A stretch of DNA of 64,000 nucleotides, taken from contig CAVYMJ010000006.1 in assembly GCA_963769585.1 (NCBI GenBank), positions 372,001 through 436,000 on the forward strand. Direction: 5' to 3'. The translations under genes and the position numbers were made by a program. Below the pieces are notes generated by a model. The model was not told the DNA's origin, did no database searches, and saw only the letters and a program-made list of their open reading frames with translations. Of this stretch, positions 25,428-33,474 are shown piece after piece. The stretch is from SSC3 sp963769585. GTDB taxonomy: Bacteria > Actinomycetota > Actinomycetes > Propionibacteriales > Nocardioidaceae. Every line of letters begins with the position of its first letter. Positions within the stretch are counted from its first letter, which is position 1.

Positions 25428-25471
25428 AGGACCCCGGTCAGCTCCTCGGAGCGGGCGGGGTCCTTTCCCTT
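25428..25471 (+). terminator. intrinsic terminator after the DUF3117-like gene
   Basis: AGGACCCCG (25428-25436) pairs with CGGGGTCCT (25456-25464), a perfect 9-bp stem with a 19-nt loop, followed by a T/C-rich tail (TTCCCTT). It lies 28 bp after the stop codon. Confidence 0.8.
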
Positions 25472-25518
25472 GTTAGGGTCTTCCCAGCCGCAGGAGCACC
25501 CATCGGGAGGACACGCAC

Positions 25519-27054
25519 GTGACGAGGTCGAGCCAGATGGCGCCGCCAGACGTTGCGCTGAGCGACGCCTCGGCCTCCCGGGTGGTCGGCGCCGAGGTCC
25601 TTGCGCTGCCCGTCCTCCCGGGTGACGACGGCCCGACCTTGGGTCCGGGAGCGGCTGAGCTGCTCGATGAGCTTCCGGTCGACCTGTTCGCTCTGCTGGA
25701 GCACCACAAGGCGACGGGCAAGGCCGGCGAGGTCACCGAGTACGTCGTACTGGACCGGTCGGGGTTGTCCAACGACAACCTGCGCCTGGTGCTCCTGGTC
25801 GGCGTCGGTGATGCCGGGCCGGCGGACCTGCGTAGGGCCGGCGCAGCCCTCGTACGCCGGGCCAAGGGCCAGGCGACGGTCTCCACCTCACTGGCTGCGT
25901 TGGCCGACGACGACGGTCTACGGGCCCTGGTCGAGGGGCTGGTGCTCGGGTCGTTCGGCTTCCACCGTAAGTCCGTCGAGCCTGCTGTCCTGCCGGTGGC
26001 GCGTGTCGTCCTCGCCGGCTTGGCCGATCCGGCCGGGCGCAAGCCCGCCCTGGAGCGAGCCATGGCGGTGGCCGGCGCGGCGTGGCTCTCGCGCACGCTC
26101 GCCCTGGTCCCCTCCAACGAGAAGAACCCGATCTGGATCGCGGAGCGCGCGGCCGAGGTGGCAACCTCGGCCGGCCTGGAGATCCGGGTTTGGGACGAGA
26201 CGCAGCTGCGTGAGGAGGGCTTCGGCGGCATCGTCGGCGTGGGACAGGGGTCGGACAGCCCGCCGCGGCTGGTTCGGTTGGACTACGTGCCGAAGAAGGC
26301 CGGTCGGCGCACCAGACATCTGGTGCTGGTGGGCAAGGGGATCACCTTCGACACCGGTGGCTACTCCCTCAAGCCCGGTGACGCCATGATGAACATGAAG
26401 CGCGACATGACCGGAGCAGGCGTAGTGCTCTCTGTCCTCGGTGCTCTCGGCCCGGTCGACTGCCCTATCCGGGTGACGGGGCTGCTGGCCTGCGCCGAGA
26501 ACGCCGTCAGCGGTCGCGCGATCCGGCCGGGCGACGTGGTGCGTCACTACGGGGGGCGTACCAGCGAGGTCACCAACACCGACGCCGAGGGCAGGCTCGT
26601 GATGGCCGACGCCTTGGCGTACGCCGCCGCCGAGATCAAGCCCGACGCACTCGTGGACGTGGCGACCCTGACCGGCGCCATGAAGATCGCGCTCGGCCTG
26701 CGTACCGGAGGCTACTTCGCCAACGACGACGCCCTCGCCGAGCTCCTCGCGACTGCGGGGAAGGCTGCTGGGGAACCTCTGTGGCGCTTTCCGCTGCACG
26801 CCGACTACGAGGAGCGTCTGGAGTCCAAGGTCGGGGACGCCGACAACGCCGCGGGCGGCCCGGGAGCGGTGACCGCGGCACTCTTCCTGCAGCACTTCAC
26901 AGCCGGACTGCCCTGGGCCCACCTGGACCTCGCCTCGGTCGGCGACTCACCTGTCGACGCGTTCGAGTACACCAGCGGCGCCACCGGCTTCGGCGCCCGT
27001 GCGCTGCTGCACTGGCTCGAGCTGCGGGACCCACTCGCAGGGGTCGGTCGCTGA
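25519..27054 (+). CDS. pepA: leucyl aminopeptidase, M17 family (PepA)
   Basis: A 511-residue cytosolic dizinc aminopeptidase. The C-terminal catalytic half carries the family signature NTDAEGRLVMADAL and the lysine region LVGKGITFDTGGYSLKPGDA, then MMNMKRDMTGAG, which provide the metal ligands and the catalytic Lys and Arg. The N-terminal domain (about residues 1-175) is the usual variable one. It frees N-terminal residues from peptides during protein turnover. The GTG at 25519 follows GGGAGG. The gene stands alone and is followed 17 bp later by a small monooxygenase-like gene. Confidence 0.95.
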   Translation: MTRSSQMAPPDVALSDASASRVVGAEVLALPVLPGDDGPTLGPGAAELLDELPVDLFALLEHHKATGKAGEVTEYVVLDRSGLSNDNLRLVLLVGVGDAGPADLRRAGAALVRRAKGQATVSTSLAALADDDGLRALVEGLVLGSFGFHRKSVEPAVLPVARVVLAGLADPAGRKPALERAMAVAGAAWLSRTLALVPSNEKNPIWIAERAAEVATSAGLEIRVWDETQLREEGFGGIVGVGQGSDSPPRLVRLDYVPKKAGRRTRHLVLVGKGITFDTGGYSLKPGDAMMNMKRDMTGAGVVLSVLGALGPVDCPIRVTGLLACAENAVSGRAIRPGDVVRHYGGRTSEVTNTDAEGRLVMADALAYAAAEIKPDALVDVATLTGAMKIALGLRTGGYFANDDALAELLATAGKAAGEPLWRFPLHADYEERLESKVGDADNAAGGPGAVTAALFLQHFTAGLPWAHLDLASVGDSPVDAFEYTSGATGFGARALLHWLELRDPLAGVGR

Positions 27055-27071
27055 GGGGCGACAATCGGGTC

Positions 27072-27413
27072 ATGCACGGACTCACCGTTCGCTGGTCCCT
27101 GACCGACTCGCCCGCTGGAGTCGAGGACGCCCTGCGCGCCTACGTGGAGGCGACCTCGCACAGCCGCTTCTCCGGTAAGGAGGGCCTCCGCTTCAAGACC
27201 TGGCGGATGCGGGAGGGGGAGTGGTTCGAGGGCTGCTACGTCTTCGACTCGGCTGAGGCTCGCGACAGGTTCGAGCGCGAGTTCACCGTGGGTGCTGCTG
27301 AGTCACCCGGGTCGCAGATCGTCGGCTCGGCTCCAGCGCTCATCGAGCCCTGTCAGATCGTCGCGGTGGCCGAGGGCGCGGCCGGCTTCGTGGAGACCCC
27401 GGCGTTCCGTTAG
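27072..27413 (+). CDS. YdhR-like dimeric alpha-beta-barrel protein
   Basis: A 113-residue protein with MHGLTVRWSLTDSPAGVEDA, then KEGLRFKTWRMREGEWFEGC, then YVFDSAEARDRFEREF and the C-terminal QIVGSAPALIEPCQIVAVAE. This is the ferredoxin-like ABM fold of the YdhR (putative mono-oxygenase) family; the strand-helix order and the conserved K-T-W-R-M and F-G-G-x-Y-like turn support it. Enzymatic activity is not shown for most members. It is convergent with the GNAT gene, sharing a few bases at the stop codons. Confidence 0.8.
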   Translation: MHGLTVRWSLTDSPAGVEDALRAYVEATSHSRFSGKEGLRFKTWRMREGEWFEGCYVFDSAEARDRFEREFTVGAAESPGSQIVGSAPALIEPCQIVAVAEGAAGFVETPAFR

Positions 27414-27994
27414 CGGTCCGCACCAGCCGGGGGCTGGGTAGGGACCCAGAAGCGCAGCTTGCCTTGGCGGGTGTCCTCGTAGCGCCCGCCGTGCACCTCG
27501 ATGGTCCGGCGCGACGCCAGGTTGTCGACGTCACAGGTCACCAGCACGTTGGCCAGGCCCTGCTCGGCGGCGATCGGCAGCATGAGCTCCAGAGCCCGCT
27601 GGGCATACCCCCGACCCCTCAGTGAGGGGCGGACGACGTAGCCGATGTGCCCACCCCACTCGAGGAGCTCCTCGGTGAGCACGTGGCGCAGGTTGATCCG
27701 ACCGACGAACGTCCGGTCCAAGGACATCCACAGCTCGGTGAAGGGAACCCACCGTTGCGGTCTCGGGGTGGAGGGGTCGGCCTGGCTGACCAGGAAGGCG
27801 CACATGTCGGCGAAGGTCTGCGTGTTCTCCAGGGACTCCCGGGTGTACGACGGACCGCTGAAGCCCGCGTCCGAGGGCAGGTGCAGGACCGGCGTGAACG
27901 GGTCGTCCGCGGCGAACTCGTCGAACGCCTCCAGGAAGGACCGGTGGAACCGCCGGTGTGGCGGCTGGAGCGTCAGCTCTCCTCGGGCGACCAC
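27410..27994 (-). CDS. GNAT-family N-acetyltransferase
   Basis: A 194-residue RimJ-like acetyltransferase: PHRRFHRSFLEAFDEFAADD at the N-terminus, SLDRTFVGRINLRHVLT, the acetyl-CoA loop YVVRPSLRGRGYAQRALELM, and DVDNLASRRTIEVHGGRYED near the end. The His-rich start and overall order resemble enzymes that acetylate small amines or protein N-termini, but the substrate is unknown. The start is taken as the GTG at 27994, inside the end of the O-methyltransferase gene (22-nt overlap). Longer in-frame extensions exist but look non-coding. It is likely co-transcribed with that gene. Confidence 0.82.
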   Translation of the reverse strand: MVARGELTLQPPHRRFHRSFLEAFDEFAADDPFTPVLHLPSDAGFSGPSYTRESLENTQTFADMCAFLVSQADPSTPRPQRWVPFTELWMSLDRTFVGRINLRHVLTEELLEWGGHIGYVVRPSLRGRGYAQRALELMLPIAAEQGLANVLVTCDVDNLASRRTIEVHGGRYEDTRQGKLRFWVPTQPPAGADR

Positions 27995-28626
27995 AGCTTC
28001 TTCGCGGCCAGCAGGCCGTCCCCCATCGGGATCAGCAGCGGCAGCAGGGAGTCTGACTCGCGCACCGTCTTGCCCAGCTCGCGGATCGCCACGGTCTCGG
28101 CGTCGCGCTGCGCGGGGTCGGCAACCCGGTCGTGCCACAGGGCGTTGTCGAACGCCACGATGCCGCCGGGCTTGAGCAGACGCATCGCCTCGGCCAGGTA
28201 GTCGCCGTACTCCCGCTTGTCGCCGTCACAGAAGACGAGGTCGTAGTGCCCGTCGGTCAGCCGCGGCAGCACGTCCAGTGCCGAGCCGTTGATGAGGCGA
28301 GCCCGTTGCGAGGCGATGCCCGCCTCGGTGAAGGTCTGCTTGGCCAGACGCTGGTGCTCGGCTTCGGTGTCGACCGTAGTGAGCACGCCGTCTGGACGCA
28401 TCCCGCGCAGCAGCCACAAGCCCGACACGCCGGTGCCGGTGCCGATCTCCACAACGGCACGCGCCTCGGTCACGGCGGCCAGGAACCTCAGCGCGGCGCC
28501 GCCTCCGGTGCCGATGGGGACGACCCCGACCTCTTCTGCCCGGGCTCGGGCCGCGGCGAGCACGTCGTCCTCACGAACGAACTCCTCGGCGTACGCCCAG
28601 CTCGCAGGCTTCAGTCCGGTGGAAAT
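27973..28626 (-). CDS. SAM-dependent O-methyltransferase, Rv1220c type
   Basis: About 217 residues if read from an ATT at 28626; a GTG at 28563 gives 196. The class I methyltransferase core is complete: VVEIGTGTGVSGLWLLRGM (motif I), TTVDTEAEHQRLAKQTF, YDLVFCDGDKREYGDYLAEA, MRLLKPGGIVAFDNALW. The relatives' N-terminus (a KPASWAYAEEFVREDDVLAA-like stretch) lies before the GTG, and an AGGAGG sits 5 nt before the ATT, with no ATG, GTG or TTG available. The position divergent from sigE is the same as for mycobacterial Rv1220c. The substrate is not known. Confidence 0.87.
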   Translation of the reverse strand: MSTGLKPASWAYAEEFVREDDVLAAARARAEEVGVVPIGTGGGAALRFLAAVTEARAVVEIGTGTGVSGLWLLRGMRPDGVLTTVDTEAEHQRLAKQTFTEAGIASQRARLINGSALDVLPRLTDGHYDLVFCDGDKREYGDYLAEAMRLLKPGGIVAFDNALWHDRVADPAQRDAETVAIRELGKTVRESDSLLPLLIPMGDGLLAAKKLWSPEES

Positions 28627-28722
28627 GGTGGCCTCCTGGCGTAGGTTCTGGCCGCGACTTTACCGCCCTGGAGGGGAACACCCCGGGAGCCTCGGCCGTT
28701 GGGTATTAGGAGGATCCCTTCA

Positions 28723-28728
28723 GGGAAC
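28723..28728 (+). promoter_or_regulatory. possible ECF-type -35 (GGGAAC) upstream of sigE
   Basis: GGGAAC resembles the -35 used by SigE-group sigma factors and is followed about 20 bp later by GTGATC. The spacing is slightly long, so autoregulation is only a suggestion. GATCCC just upstream makes an imperfect inverted repeat with it. Confidence 0.3.
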
Positions 28729-28811
28729 TCTCAGCCCGACTTTCTAGAGTGATCGAGGTAAGCACGAGCGTTATGACGATGCTGGTGGGACGACGGGGAC
28801 AGGAGCAGCAG

Positions 28812-29411
28812 ATGGCCGAGCACAGGCCTGAAGCAGCCGCGCCACAGAGTTGGACGCCGCCGTCGTGGGAGGAGATCGTCGCGCAGCACACGACGCGGGT
28901 CTACCGCCTCGCCTACCGCCTCACCGGGAACCCACACGACGCCGAAGACCTGACCCAAGAGGTCTTCGTGCGCGTCTTCCGGTCGCTGTCGACCTACACG
29001 CCGGGCACGTTCGAGGGCTGGCTGCACCGGATCACCACGAACCTCTTCCTCGACCAGGCGCGCCGGAAGGCCAAGATCCGCTTCGACGCCTTGGCCGACG
29101 ACGCCGAGCAGAGGCTGCCCGGTCGATCCCAGACACCCGACGCCGCGCTGATGGACCACCACTTCGAGGACGATGTCGAGTCCGCCCTGGCAGTGCTGCC
29201 GCCGGACTTCCGGGCCGCAGTGGTGCTGTGCGACATCGAGGGGCTCTCCTACGACGAGATCGCCGAGGTGCTCGGCCTCAAGCTCGGCACCGTGCGCTCG
29301 CGGATTCATCGAGGCCGCACGATGCTGCGCAAGTCGCTGGCTCACCGTGCCCCGCAGCCCGGCCGGGTGCGCTACTCCGGTCCGATGGAGCCGGTTGGGA
29401 CGCCCTCATGA
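28812..29411 (+). CDS. sigE: ECF RNA polymerase sigma factor SigE
   Basis: About 199 residues. Region 2 is plain (RVYRLAYRLTGNPHDAEDLT, then QEVFVRVFRSLSTYTPGTFE, GWLHRITTNLFLDQARRKAK) and region 4 reads AVVLCDIEGLSYDEIAEVLG, LKLGTVRSRIHRGRTMLRKS. The wording is very close to mycobacterial SigE, the envelope and heat stress sigma factor. The ATG at 28812 has a good AGGAG 6 nt upstream; an ATG at 28773 or a GTG at 28749 would lengthen it by 13 or 21 residues. Its stop overlaps the anti-sigma start (ATGA). The downstream order rseA, htrA supports the name. Confidence 0.93.
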   Translation: MAEHRPEAAAPQSWTPPSWEEIVAQHTTRVYRLAYRLTGNPHDAEDLTQEVFVRVFRSLSTYTPGTFEGWLHRITTNLFLDQARRKAKIRFDALADDAEQRLPGRSQTPDAALMDHHFEDDVESALAVLPPDFRAAVVLCDIEGLSYDEIAEVLGLKLGTVRSRIHRGRTMLRKSLAHRAPQPGRVRYSGPMEPVGTPS

Positions 29412-29977
29412 TGCGCAAGCTCGGGGGTCACCTGGGAGCGACCGTGAGCGCGCTGGTGGACGGCCAGCTCGACCCGGAGAGCACCGAGCGCGCCTGGCAG
29501 CACGTGCTGACCTGTGCGAGCTGCCGCAGCGACGTCCAGCGTGAGGCGTGGGTCAAGCGCCGGCTGGCGACGATGTGCGGCAACGAGCCCTCCGCCAGGC
29601 TGCTCGGTTCGCTGCAGCAACTGCCCTCGCACGTCGTCGGCTCTGCACCGACCTGGGCCGCGCTGGCGGCGTGGGCCGAGGTGGACAGCCTGGAGGAGAG
29701 CACCCGTGGCCGCCGGCGCGTCGGCTTTGCCGTCGCTGGCGCAGGATCGGTCTCCGCCGCGGTCCTCGGCTTCGCGGCCCTGAGCTCCTTCGGGCTCGGT
29801 GGCTCTGCGCCTGCTGGCTCTCCGGCGGCCTCGATCAGCGGGAGCACTCCGGGCTCCTCACCGACCACTGCGGTGCTGCCGGCTGTCGGCCGGGTCCATG
29901 GCCGGTTGCCTGGCTGGCGACTCGAGCGGGAGGACCCAGGAGTCGCCCACGCAGTGCCCCTCACCGCTCGCAGGTAG
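29408..29977 (+). CDS. rseA: anti-sigma-E factor RseA (zinc-binding)
   Basis: A 189-residue protein. A ZAS-type motif H-x3-C-x2-C (HVLTCASC) follows an N-terminal helix (LGATVSALVDGQLDPESTER), the part that binds the sigma factor. One membrane-type hydrophobic segment lies at about residues 98-126 (GFAVAGAGSVSAAVLGFAAL), after which an Ala/Ser/Gly-rich tail would be outside. In mycobacteria RseA holds SigE inactive until it is phosphorylated or degraded. It overlaps sigE by ATGA, which keeps the two in balance. An ATG one codon later is an alternative start. Confidence 0.9.
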   Translation: MMRKLGGHLGATVSALVDGQLDPESTERAWQHVLTCASCRSDVQREAWVKRRLATMCGNEPSARLLGSLQQLPSHVVGSAPTWAALAAWAEVDSLEESTRGRRRVGFAVAGAGSVSAAVLGFAALSSFGLGGSAPAGSPAASISGSTPGSSPTTAVLPAVGRVHGRLPGWRLEREDPGVAHAVPLTARR

Positions 29978-30007
29978 CCGCGGCCGCGCTTCTCACCACG
30001 GGTACGG

Positions 30008-30013
30008 CAAAAT
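30008..30013 (+). promoter_or_regulatory. -10-like box CAAAAT before htrA
   Basis: CAAAAT ends 6 nt before the GTG at 30020, the same geometry as other leaderless-type starts here, suggesting htrA has its own promoter in addition to read-through from sigE-rseA. Confidence 0.4.
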
Positions 30014-30019
30014 GGTGCA

Positions 30020-31393
30020 GTGACCAACGAGCAGGACCGCCCCGACGAGGCTGACGCCACCGAACCCACTCAGGCTCTCGGGGAGGCTGCCGAGCCGCCA
30101 GCAGAGCCGCCAGTAGAGCCTGCTGCCGAGGACACCGCCCGGCTGTGGCAGCACGAGACGGTCCAGCCCCAGCCCGAGCAGTACGCCAACCCGACGTACC
30201 AGCAGCAGTACCCCTACGGCTACCAGCAGCAGTACCCGTACGCCGCGGCCGCGGCCGCCTCCGGTGACGACCGTGCGTCGGCACGACTGCCCGGCTGGCT
30301 GTGGCCGGTCGTGGCTGCGACCGCGCTGATCGTCGGCACCATCGGCGGCGCCATCGGCGCCACCATCGTCTCCGACGGCACTGCTGACGGCGGGTTCTTC
30401 GACTCCTCCAGCGACCCGGGACGGATCGGCGACGGCCAGACCGCTGCGCCGCCGCTGCCGGCGGACAACGGCAGCATCGCCGAGGTCGCGGCCAAGCTGC
30501 TCCCGAGCACGGTCCAGGTCAACGCCAACGGCGGAACGGGCAATGGCCGGGGAGCGACCGGCTCGGGCTTCGTCGTGGACGACAAGGGTCACGTGATCAC
30601 CAACAACCATGTGGTCGCCGACGCCACCGGAGTCGACGAGCTCGAAGTGGTCGACTTCAGTGGCAAGGTGCATGCCGCCAAGATCATCGGCCGCAGCCCT
30701 GTCTACGACATCGCGGTCCTGGCGGTGAAGAACTTCAAGTCCCTCAAGCCCGCCGCGATCGGGTCCTCGCGAGCGATGCGGATCGGGGAGACCGTCGTGG
30801 CGTTCGGCTCGCCGCTGGGGCTCTCCAGCACGGTCACCTCGGGCATCGTGTCCGCGATCGACCGGCCGGTGACCACGGGAGGCACCTCCGGCGACTCGTC
30901 GTACATCAACGCTGTCCAGACTGACGCGGCGATCAACCCTGGCAACTCCGGCGGGCCCCTGGTGAACCTGCGTGGTCAGGTAGTCGGGGTGAACTCCGCG
31001 ATCGCCACGACCGGGGGCATCGCGAACGGAGAGGCGGGCAACATCGGGGTCGGCTTCGCCATCCCCATGGAGCAGGTCAGCATCACCGCGAACCAGATCC
31101 TGACGACCGGCCAGGCGCGCTACCCGGTGATCGGCGCCAGCGTGAACACCGAGCCCGACAAGAAGGGCGCCCACATCGTCGAGGTCAACGCCGGTGCGCC
31201 GGCCGAGAGCGCGGGTCTGCGCAAGGACGACCTGGTGATCGCAGTCGACGGCAAGCGGGTCGAGGACAGCATCGGCCTGATCGTCGCCATCCGCACCCAC
31301 CAACCGGGCGAGACGATCACCTTGACCTACCTTCGCAACGGCTCTCGCAGCGACGTCAGGATCACCCTCGGGAGCGAGGCCGACAAGCCCTGA
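30020..31393 (+). CDS. htrA: HtrA/DegP-type membrane serine protease with PDZ domain
   Basis: A 457-residue protein: a Pro/Gln/Tyr-rich cytoplasmic N-terminus (QPEQYANPTYQQQYPYGYQQ), one membrane helix (LWPVVAATALIVGTIGGAIG), a trypsin-like domain with His in TNNHVVA, Asp in VYDIAVL and Ser in NPGNSGGP, and a C-terminal PDZ domain (GAPAESAGLRKDDLVIAVDG). It should degrade or refold damaged proteins outside the membrane. The equivalent mycobacterial PepD/HtrA works with SigE and RseA. The GTG at 30020 lies 42 bp after rseA. It is convergent with tatB. Confidence 0.95.
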   Translation: MTNEQDRPDEADATEPTQALGEAAEPPAEPPVEPAAEDTARLWQHETVQPQPEQYANPTYQQQYPYGYQQQYPYAAAAAASGDDRASARLPGWLWPVVAATALIVGTIGGAIGATIVSDGTADGGFFDSSSDPGRIGDGQTAAPPLPADNGSIAEVAAKLLPSTVQVNANGGTGNGRGATGSGFVVDDKGHVITNNHVVADATGVDELEVVDFSGKVHAAKIIGRSPVYDIAVLAVKNFKSLKPAAIGSSRAMRIGETVVAFGSPLGLSSTVTSGIVSAIDRPVTTGGTSGDSSYINAVQTDAAINPGNSGGPLVNLRGQVVGVNSAIATTGGIANGEAGNIGVGFAIPMEQVSITANQILTTGQARYPVIGASVNTEPDKKGAHIVEVNAGAPAESAGLRKDDLVIAVDGKRVEDSIGLIVAIRTHQPGETITLTYLRNGSRSDVRITLGSEADKP

Positions 31394-31424
31394 CGGGCTC
31401 GGCCCCAACGGGTGCGCCGTTCGC

Positions 31425-31754
31425 TCAGGTCGCCTCGACGTCGTACGGCGGGCGCTCGCCGTCGGCCAGCGGGTTCAGCCGCGGCTTGGTGCGCGAGGGC
31501 TCGTCGTCCTCGTCCCAGGCGTCGATGATGTGCTTGCGGATCGCCCGACGCGGGTCGAGGTCGGTCAGCTCGAAGTCGGCGTACTCGGGACCGAGCTCGG
31601 AGCGGATGTCGTCGCGCGCCTGCTGGCTGAGCTTGCGCACCTGTCGGACCATCCGCCCGAGCTGGCGCGCGAACTCGGGGAGCTTGTCCGGTCCGAAGAC
31701 GAACGTGGCGACGACGAAGAGCACGAGCAGCTCTGGGATGCCGACGCCGAACAC
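31425..31754 (-). CDS. tatB: Sec-independent (twin-arginine) translocase subunit TatB
   Basis: A 109-residue protein: an N-terminal membrane helix starting FGVGIPELLVLFVVATFVFG, then the hinge PDKLPEFARQLGRMVRQVRK and an amphipathic helix rich in charged residues. The opening Phe-Gly-x-Gly-x-x-Glu and the length distinguish TatB from TatA. With TatC (not in the window) it recognises twin-arginine signal peptides. It follows mrp by 10 bp in the same direction, so the two form an operon; in mycobacteria tatB likewise sits beside htrA. The GTG at 31754 starts at the family N-terminus. Confidence 0.92.
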   Translation of the reverse strand: MFGVGIPELLVLFVVATFVFGPDKLPEFARQLGRMVRQVRKLSQQARDDIRSELGPEYADFELTDLDPRRAIRKHIIDAWDEDDEPSRTKPRLNPLADGERPPYDVEAT

Positions 31755-31764
31755 GCGCTGACGC

Positions 31765-32919
31765 CTAGAGTCGCCCGGCGGGAGTGAGGCCGAGCTGCAG
31801 GCCAGCCAGCCCGCGTCCCCGGCCGCTGAGGTTCGCAGCGACCTTGGTGAGCTCCTCGGCCGCTGGCGACTCGGGCTCGGCCAACACGATCGGGACCCCG
31901 GAGTCGCCGCCCTCACGAAGGCGCGTGTCCAGGGCGATCGAGCCGAGCACGGGGACGTCGTACCCGAAGCGCGCGGAGAGCGTCTTCGCCACCCGGTCGC
32001 CGCCGCCGGTGCCGAAGATCTCGATCCGGTGCTCGGGGCCGCAGTGCGGGCAGGCGAGGAAGGACATGTTCTCCACCACGCCGATCACGCGCTGATGCAT
32101 CATCGAGGCCATCGTCCCTGCGCGCTCGGCCACCTCGGCAGCAGCCTCCTGGGGCGTGGTGACCACGAGGACCTCGGCGTTGGGGAGGTGCTGGCCCAGC
32201 GAGATGGCCACGTCGCCGGTACCGGGTGGCAGGTCGAGCAGCAGGATGTCGAGGTCGCCCCAGAAGACGTCGGAGAGCATCTGCACCAGCGCCCGGTCGA
32301 GCATCGGGCCACGCCAGGCGACGACCTGGTCGCGCCGGGGCTTGAGCATCCCGATCGAGATGACACTCACGCCGACCTCGGTAGGCACGGGCATGATCAT
32401 GTCGCCCACCTGGGTGGGGCGTACGTCGGCAATGCCGAGCATGGCTGGGACGGAGTGTCCGTAGATGTCCGCGTCGACGATGCCGACCTTGAGCCCCTGA
32501 GCCGCCATCGAGACGGCCAGGTTCACGGTGACCGACGACTTGCCGACGCCGCCCTTGCCCGACGCCACCGCGTAGACCTTGGTCAGCGATCCCGGCTGGT
32601 TGAACGGGATCTCCTTGACCGCCTGGCCACCGCGGAGCGTCTCCTGCAGACCGGCACGCTGCTCGGCGGTCATCACGCCGAGCGTCACGTCGACACCGGT
32701 CACGCCTTCGACCCGGGAGACGGCGGCGGTGACGTCGGTGGTCAGCTTCTCCTTCATCGGGCAACCGGAGACCGTCAGGAGCACCGTCACGGCGACCCGG
32801 TTGTCAGCCGAGACGTCCACCGAGTCGACCATGCCGATGTCGGTGATCGGTCGGCGGATCTCGGGGTCGTTGACGGTCGCGAGCGCAGCGTTGATCTGCT
32901 CGAGGGACGGGGAGCTCAT
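31765..32919 (-). CDS. mrp: Mrp/ApbC/NBP35-type iron-sulfur carrier ATPase
   Basis: A 384-residue P-loop protein. An N-terminal DUF59/MIP18 domain (ALATVNDPEIRRPITDIGMV, TVSGCPMKEKL) precedes the ATPase with the deviant Walker A SGKGGVGKSSV at about residue 120, VDADIYGHSVP and LPPGTGDVAISL. FLACPHC carries the CxxC that binds a bridging Fe-S cluster between two subunits. It assembles and delivers clusters to apoproteins in the cytoplasm. A leaderless-type -10 box precedes the ATG at 32919, and tatB follows. Confidence 0.94.
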   Translation of the reverse strand: MSSPSLEQINAALATVNDPEIRRPITDIGMVDSVDVSADNRVAVTVLLTVSGCPMKEKLTTDVTAAVSRVEGVTGVDVTLGVMTAEQRAGLQETLRGGQAVKEIPFNQPGSLTKVYAVASGKGGVGKSSVTVNLAVSMAAQGLKVGIVDADIYGHSVPAMLGIADVRPTQVGDMIMPVPTEVGVSVISIGMLKPRRDQVVAWRGPMLDRALVQMLSDVFWGDLDILLLDLPPGTGDVAISLGQHLPNAEVLVVTTPQEAAAEVAERAGTMASMMHQRVIGVVENMSFLACPHCGPEHRIEIFGTGGGDRVAKTLSARFGYDVPVLGSIALDTRLREGGDSGVPIVLAEPESPAAEELTKVAANLSGRGRGLAGLQLGLTPAGRL

Positions 32920-32925
32920 AGGGCA

Positions 32926-32931
32926 AGCCTA
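32926..32931 (-). promoter_or_regulatory. -10 box TAGGCT of a leaderless mrp promoter
   Basis: On the minus strand TAGGCT ends 6 nt before the mrp ATG. It overlaps the stop codon of the preceding DUF1003 gene, so mrp-tatB can be transcribed separately from it. Confidence 0.5.
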
Positions 32932-33474
32932 CGTGGGTCGTTGGGCGCCCTTGGAGTGGTCCTCCTCACCCTCGTCCCGGGAGCGCTCGTCCAGCTCGGC
33001 GAGCAGCGAACGCAGCTCGGAGCGGATGTAGTCGCGGGTCGCGACCTCGCCCAGCGCCATCCGCAGTGACGCCATCTCGCGGGCGAGAAACTCCATGTCG
33101 GCGTGGGCCCGGGCGTTCGCCTGCCGGTCGCTCTCGTTGATGACGCGGTCCCGGTCCTCCTGGCGGTTCTGCGCGAGCAGGATCAGCGGGGCGGCGTACG
33201 ACGCCTGAAGGCTCAGCATCAGGGTGAGGAAGATGAACGGGTAGGCGTCCCACGTCAGGTCTTCGGGCACTACCCAGTTCCAGCTCAGCCAGACCAGGAC
33301 GAAGAGCGTCATGTAGAGCAGGAAGCGCGCGGTCCCCATGAAGCGGGCGAAGGTCTCCGCGAACTTGCCGAACTGGTCGTGGTCGATGCTGGGGCGTCGG
33401 ATCAGCTGCCGCCGGGCGTCCTTGGGCAGGTCGAGACGCCGGTCCTTACGCTGCTCGGGCCGGCGCTCAGCCAT
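32929..33474 (-). CDS. DUF1003 membrane protein
   Basis: A 181-residue protein of the DUF1003 family: a basic cytoplasmic start (RRLDLPKDARRQLIRRPSI), two membrane helices (FLLYMTLFVLVWLSWNWVVP and AYPFIFLTLMLSLQASYAAP) joined by a short loop, then a long charged helix (INESDRQANARAHADMEFLA) likely to form a coiled coil. The function of the family is unknown. It overlaps the preceding CBS/MgtE-N gene by 8 bp, matching the order in mycobacteria (Rv1231c-Rv1232c region), so both may serve one membrane function. Confidence 0.92.
   Translation of the reverse strand: MAERRPEQRKDRRLDLPKDARRQLIRRPSIDHDQFGKFAETFARFMGTARFLLYMTLFVLVWLSWNWVVPEDLTWDAYPFIFLTLMLSLQASYAAPLILLAQNRQEDRDRVINESDRQANARAHADMEFLAREMASLRMALGEVATRDYIRSELRSLLAELDERSRDEGEEDHSKGAQRPT

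Noticed and set aside
28749..28811. Longer start for sigE (GTG at 28749 or ATG at 28773).
   Set aside because: Neither has a well-spaced ribosome site, and 28749 overlaps the likely promoter. The ATG at 28812 has AGGAG at good spacing. The longer forms cannot be excluded.
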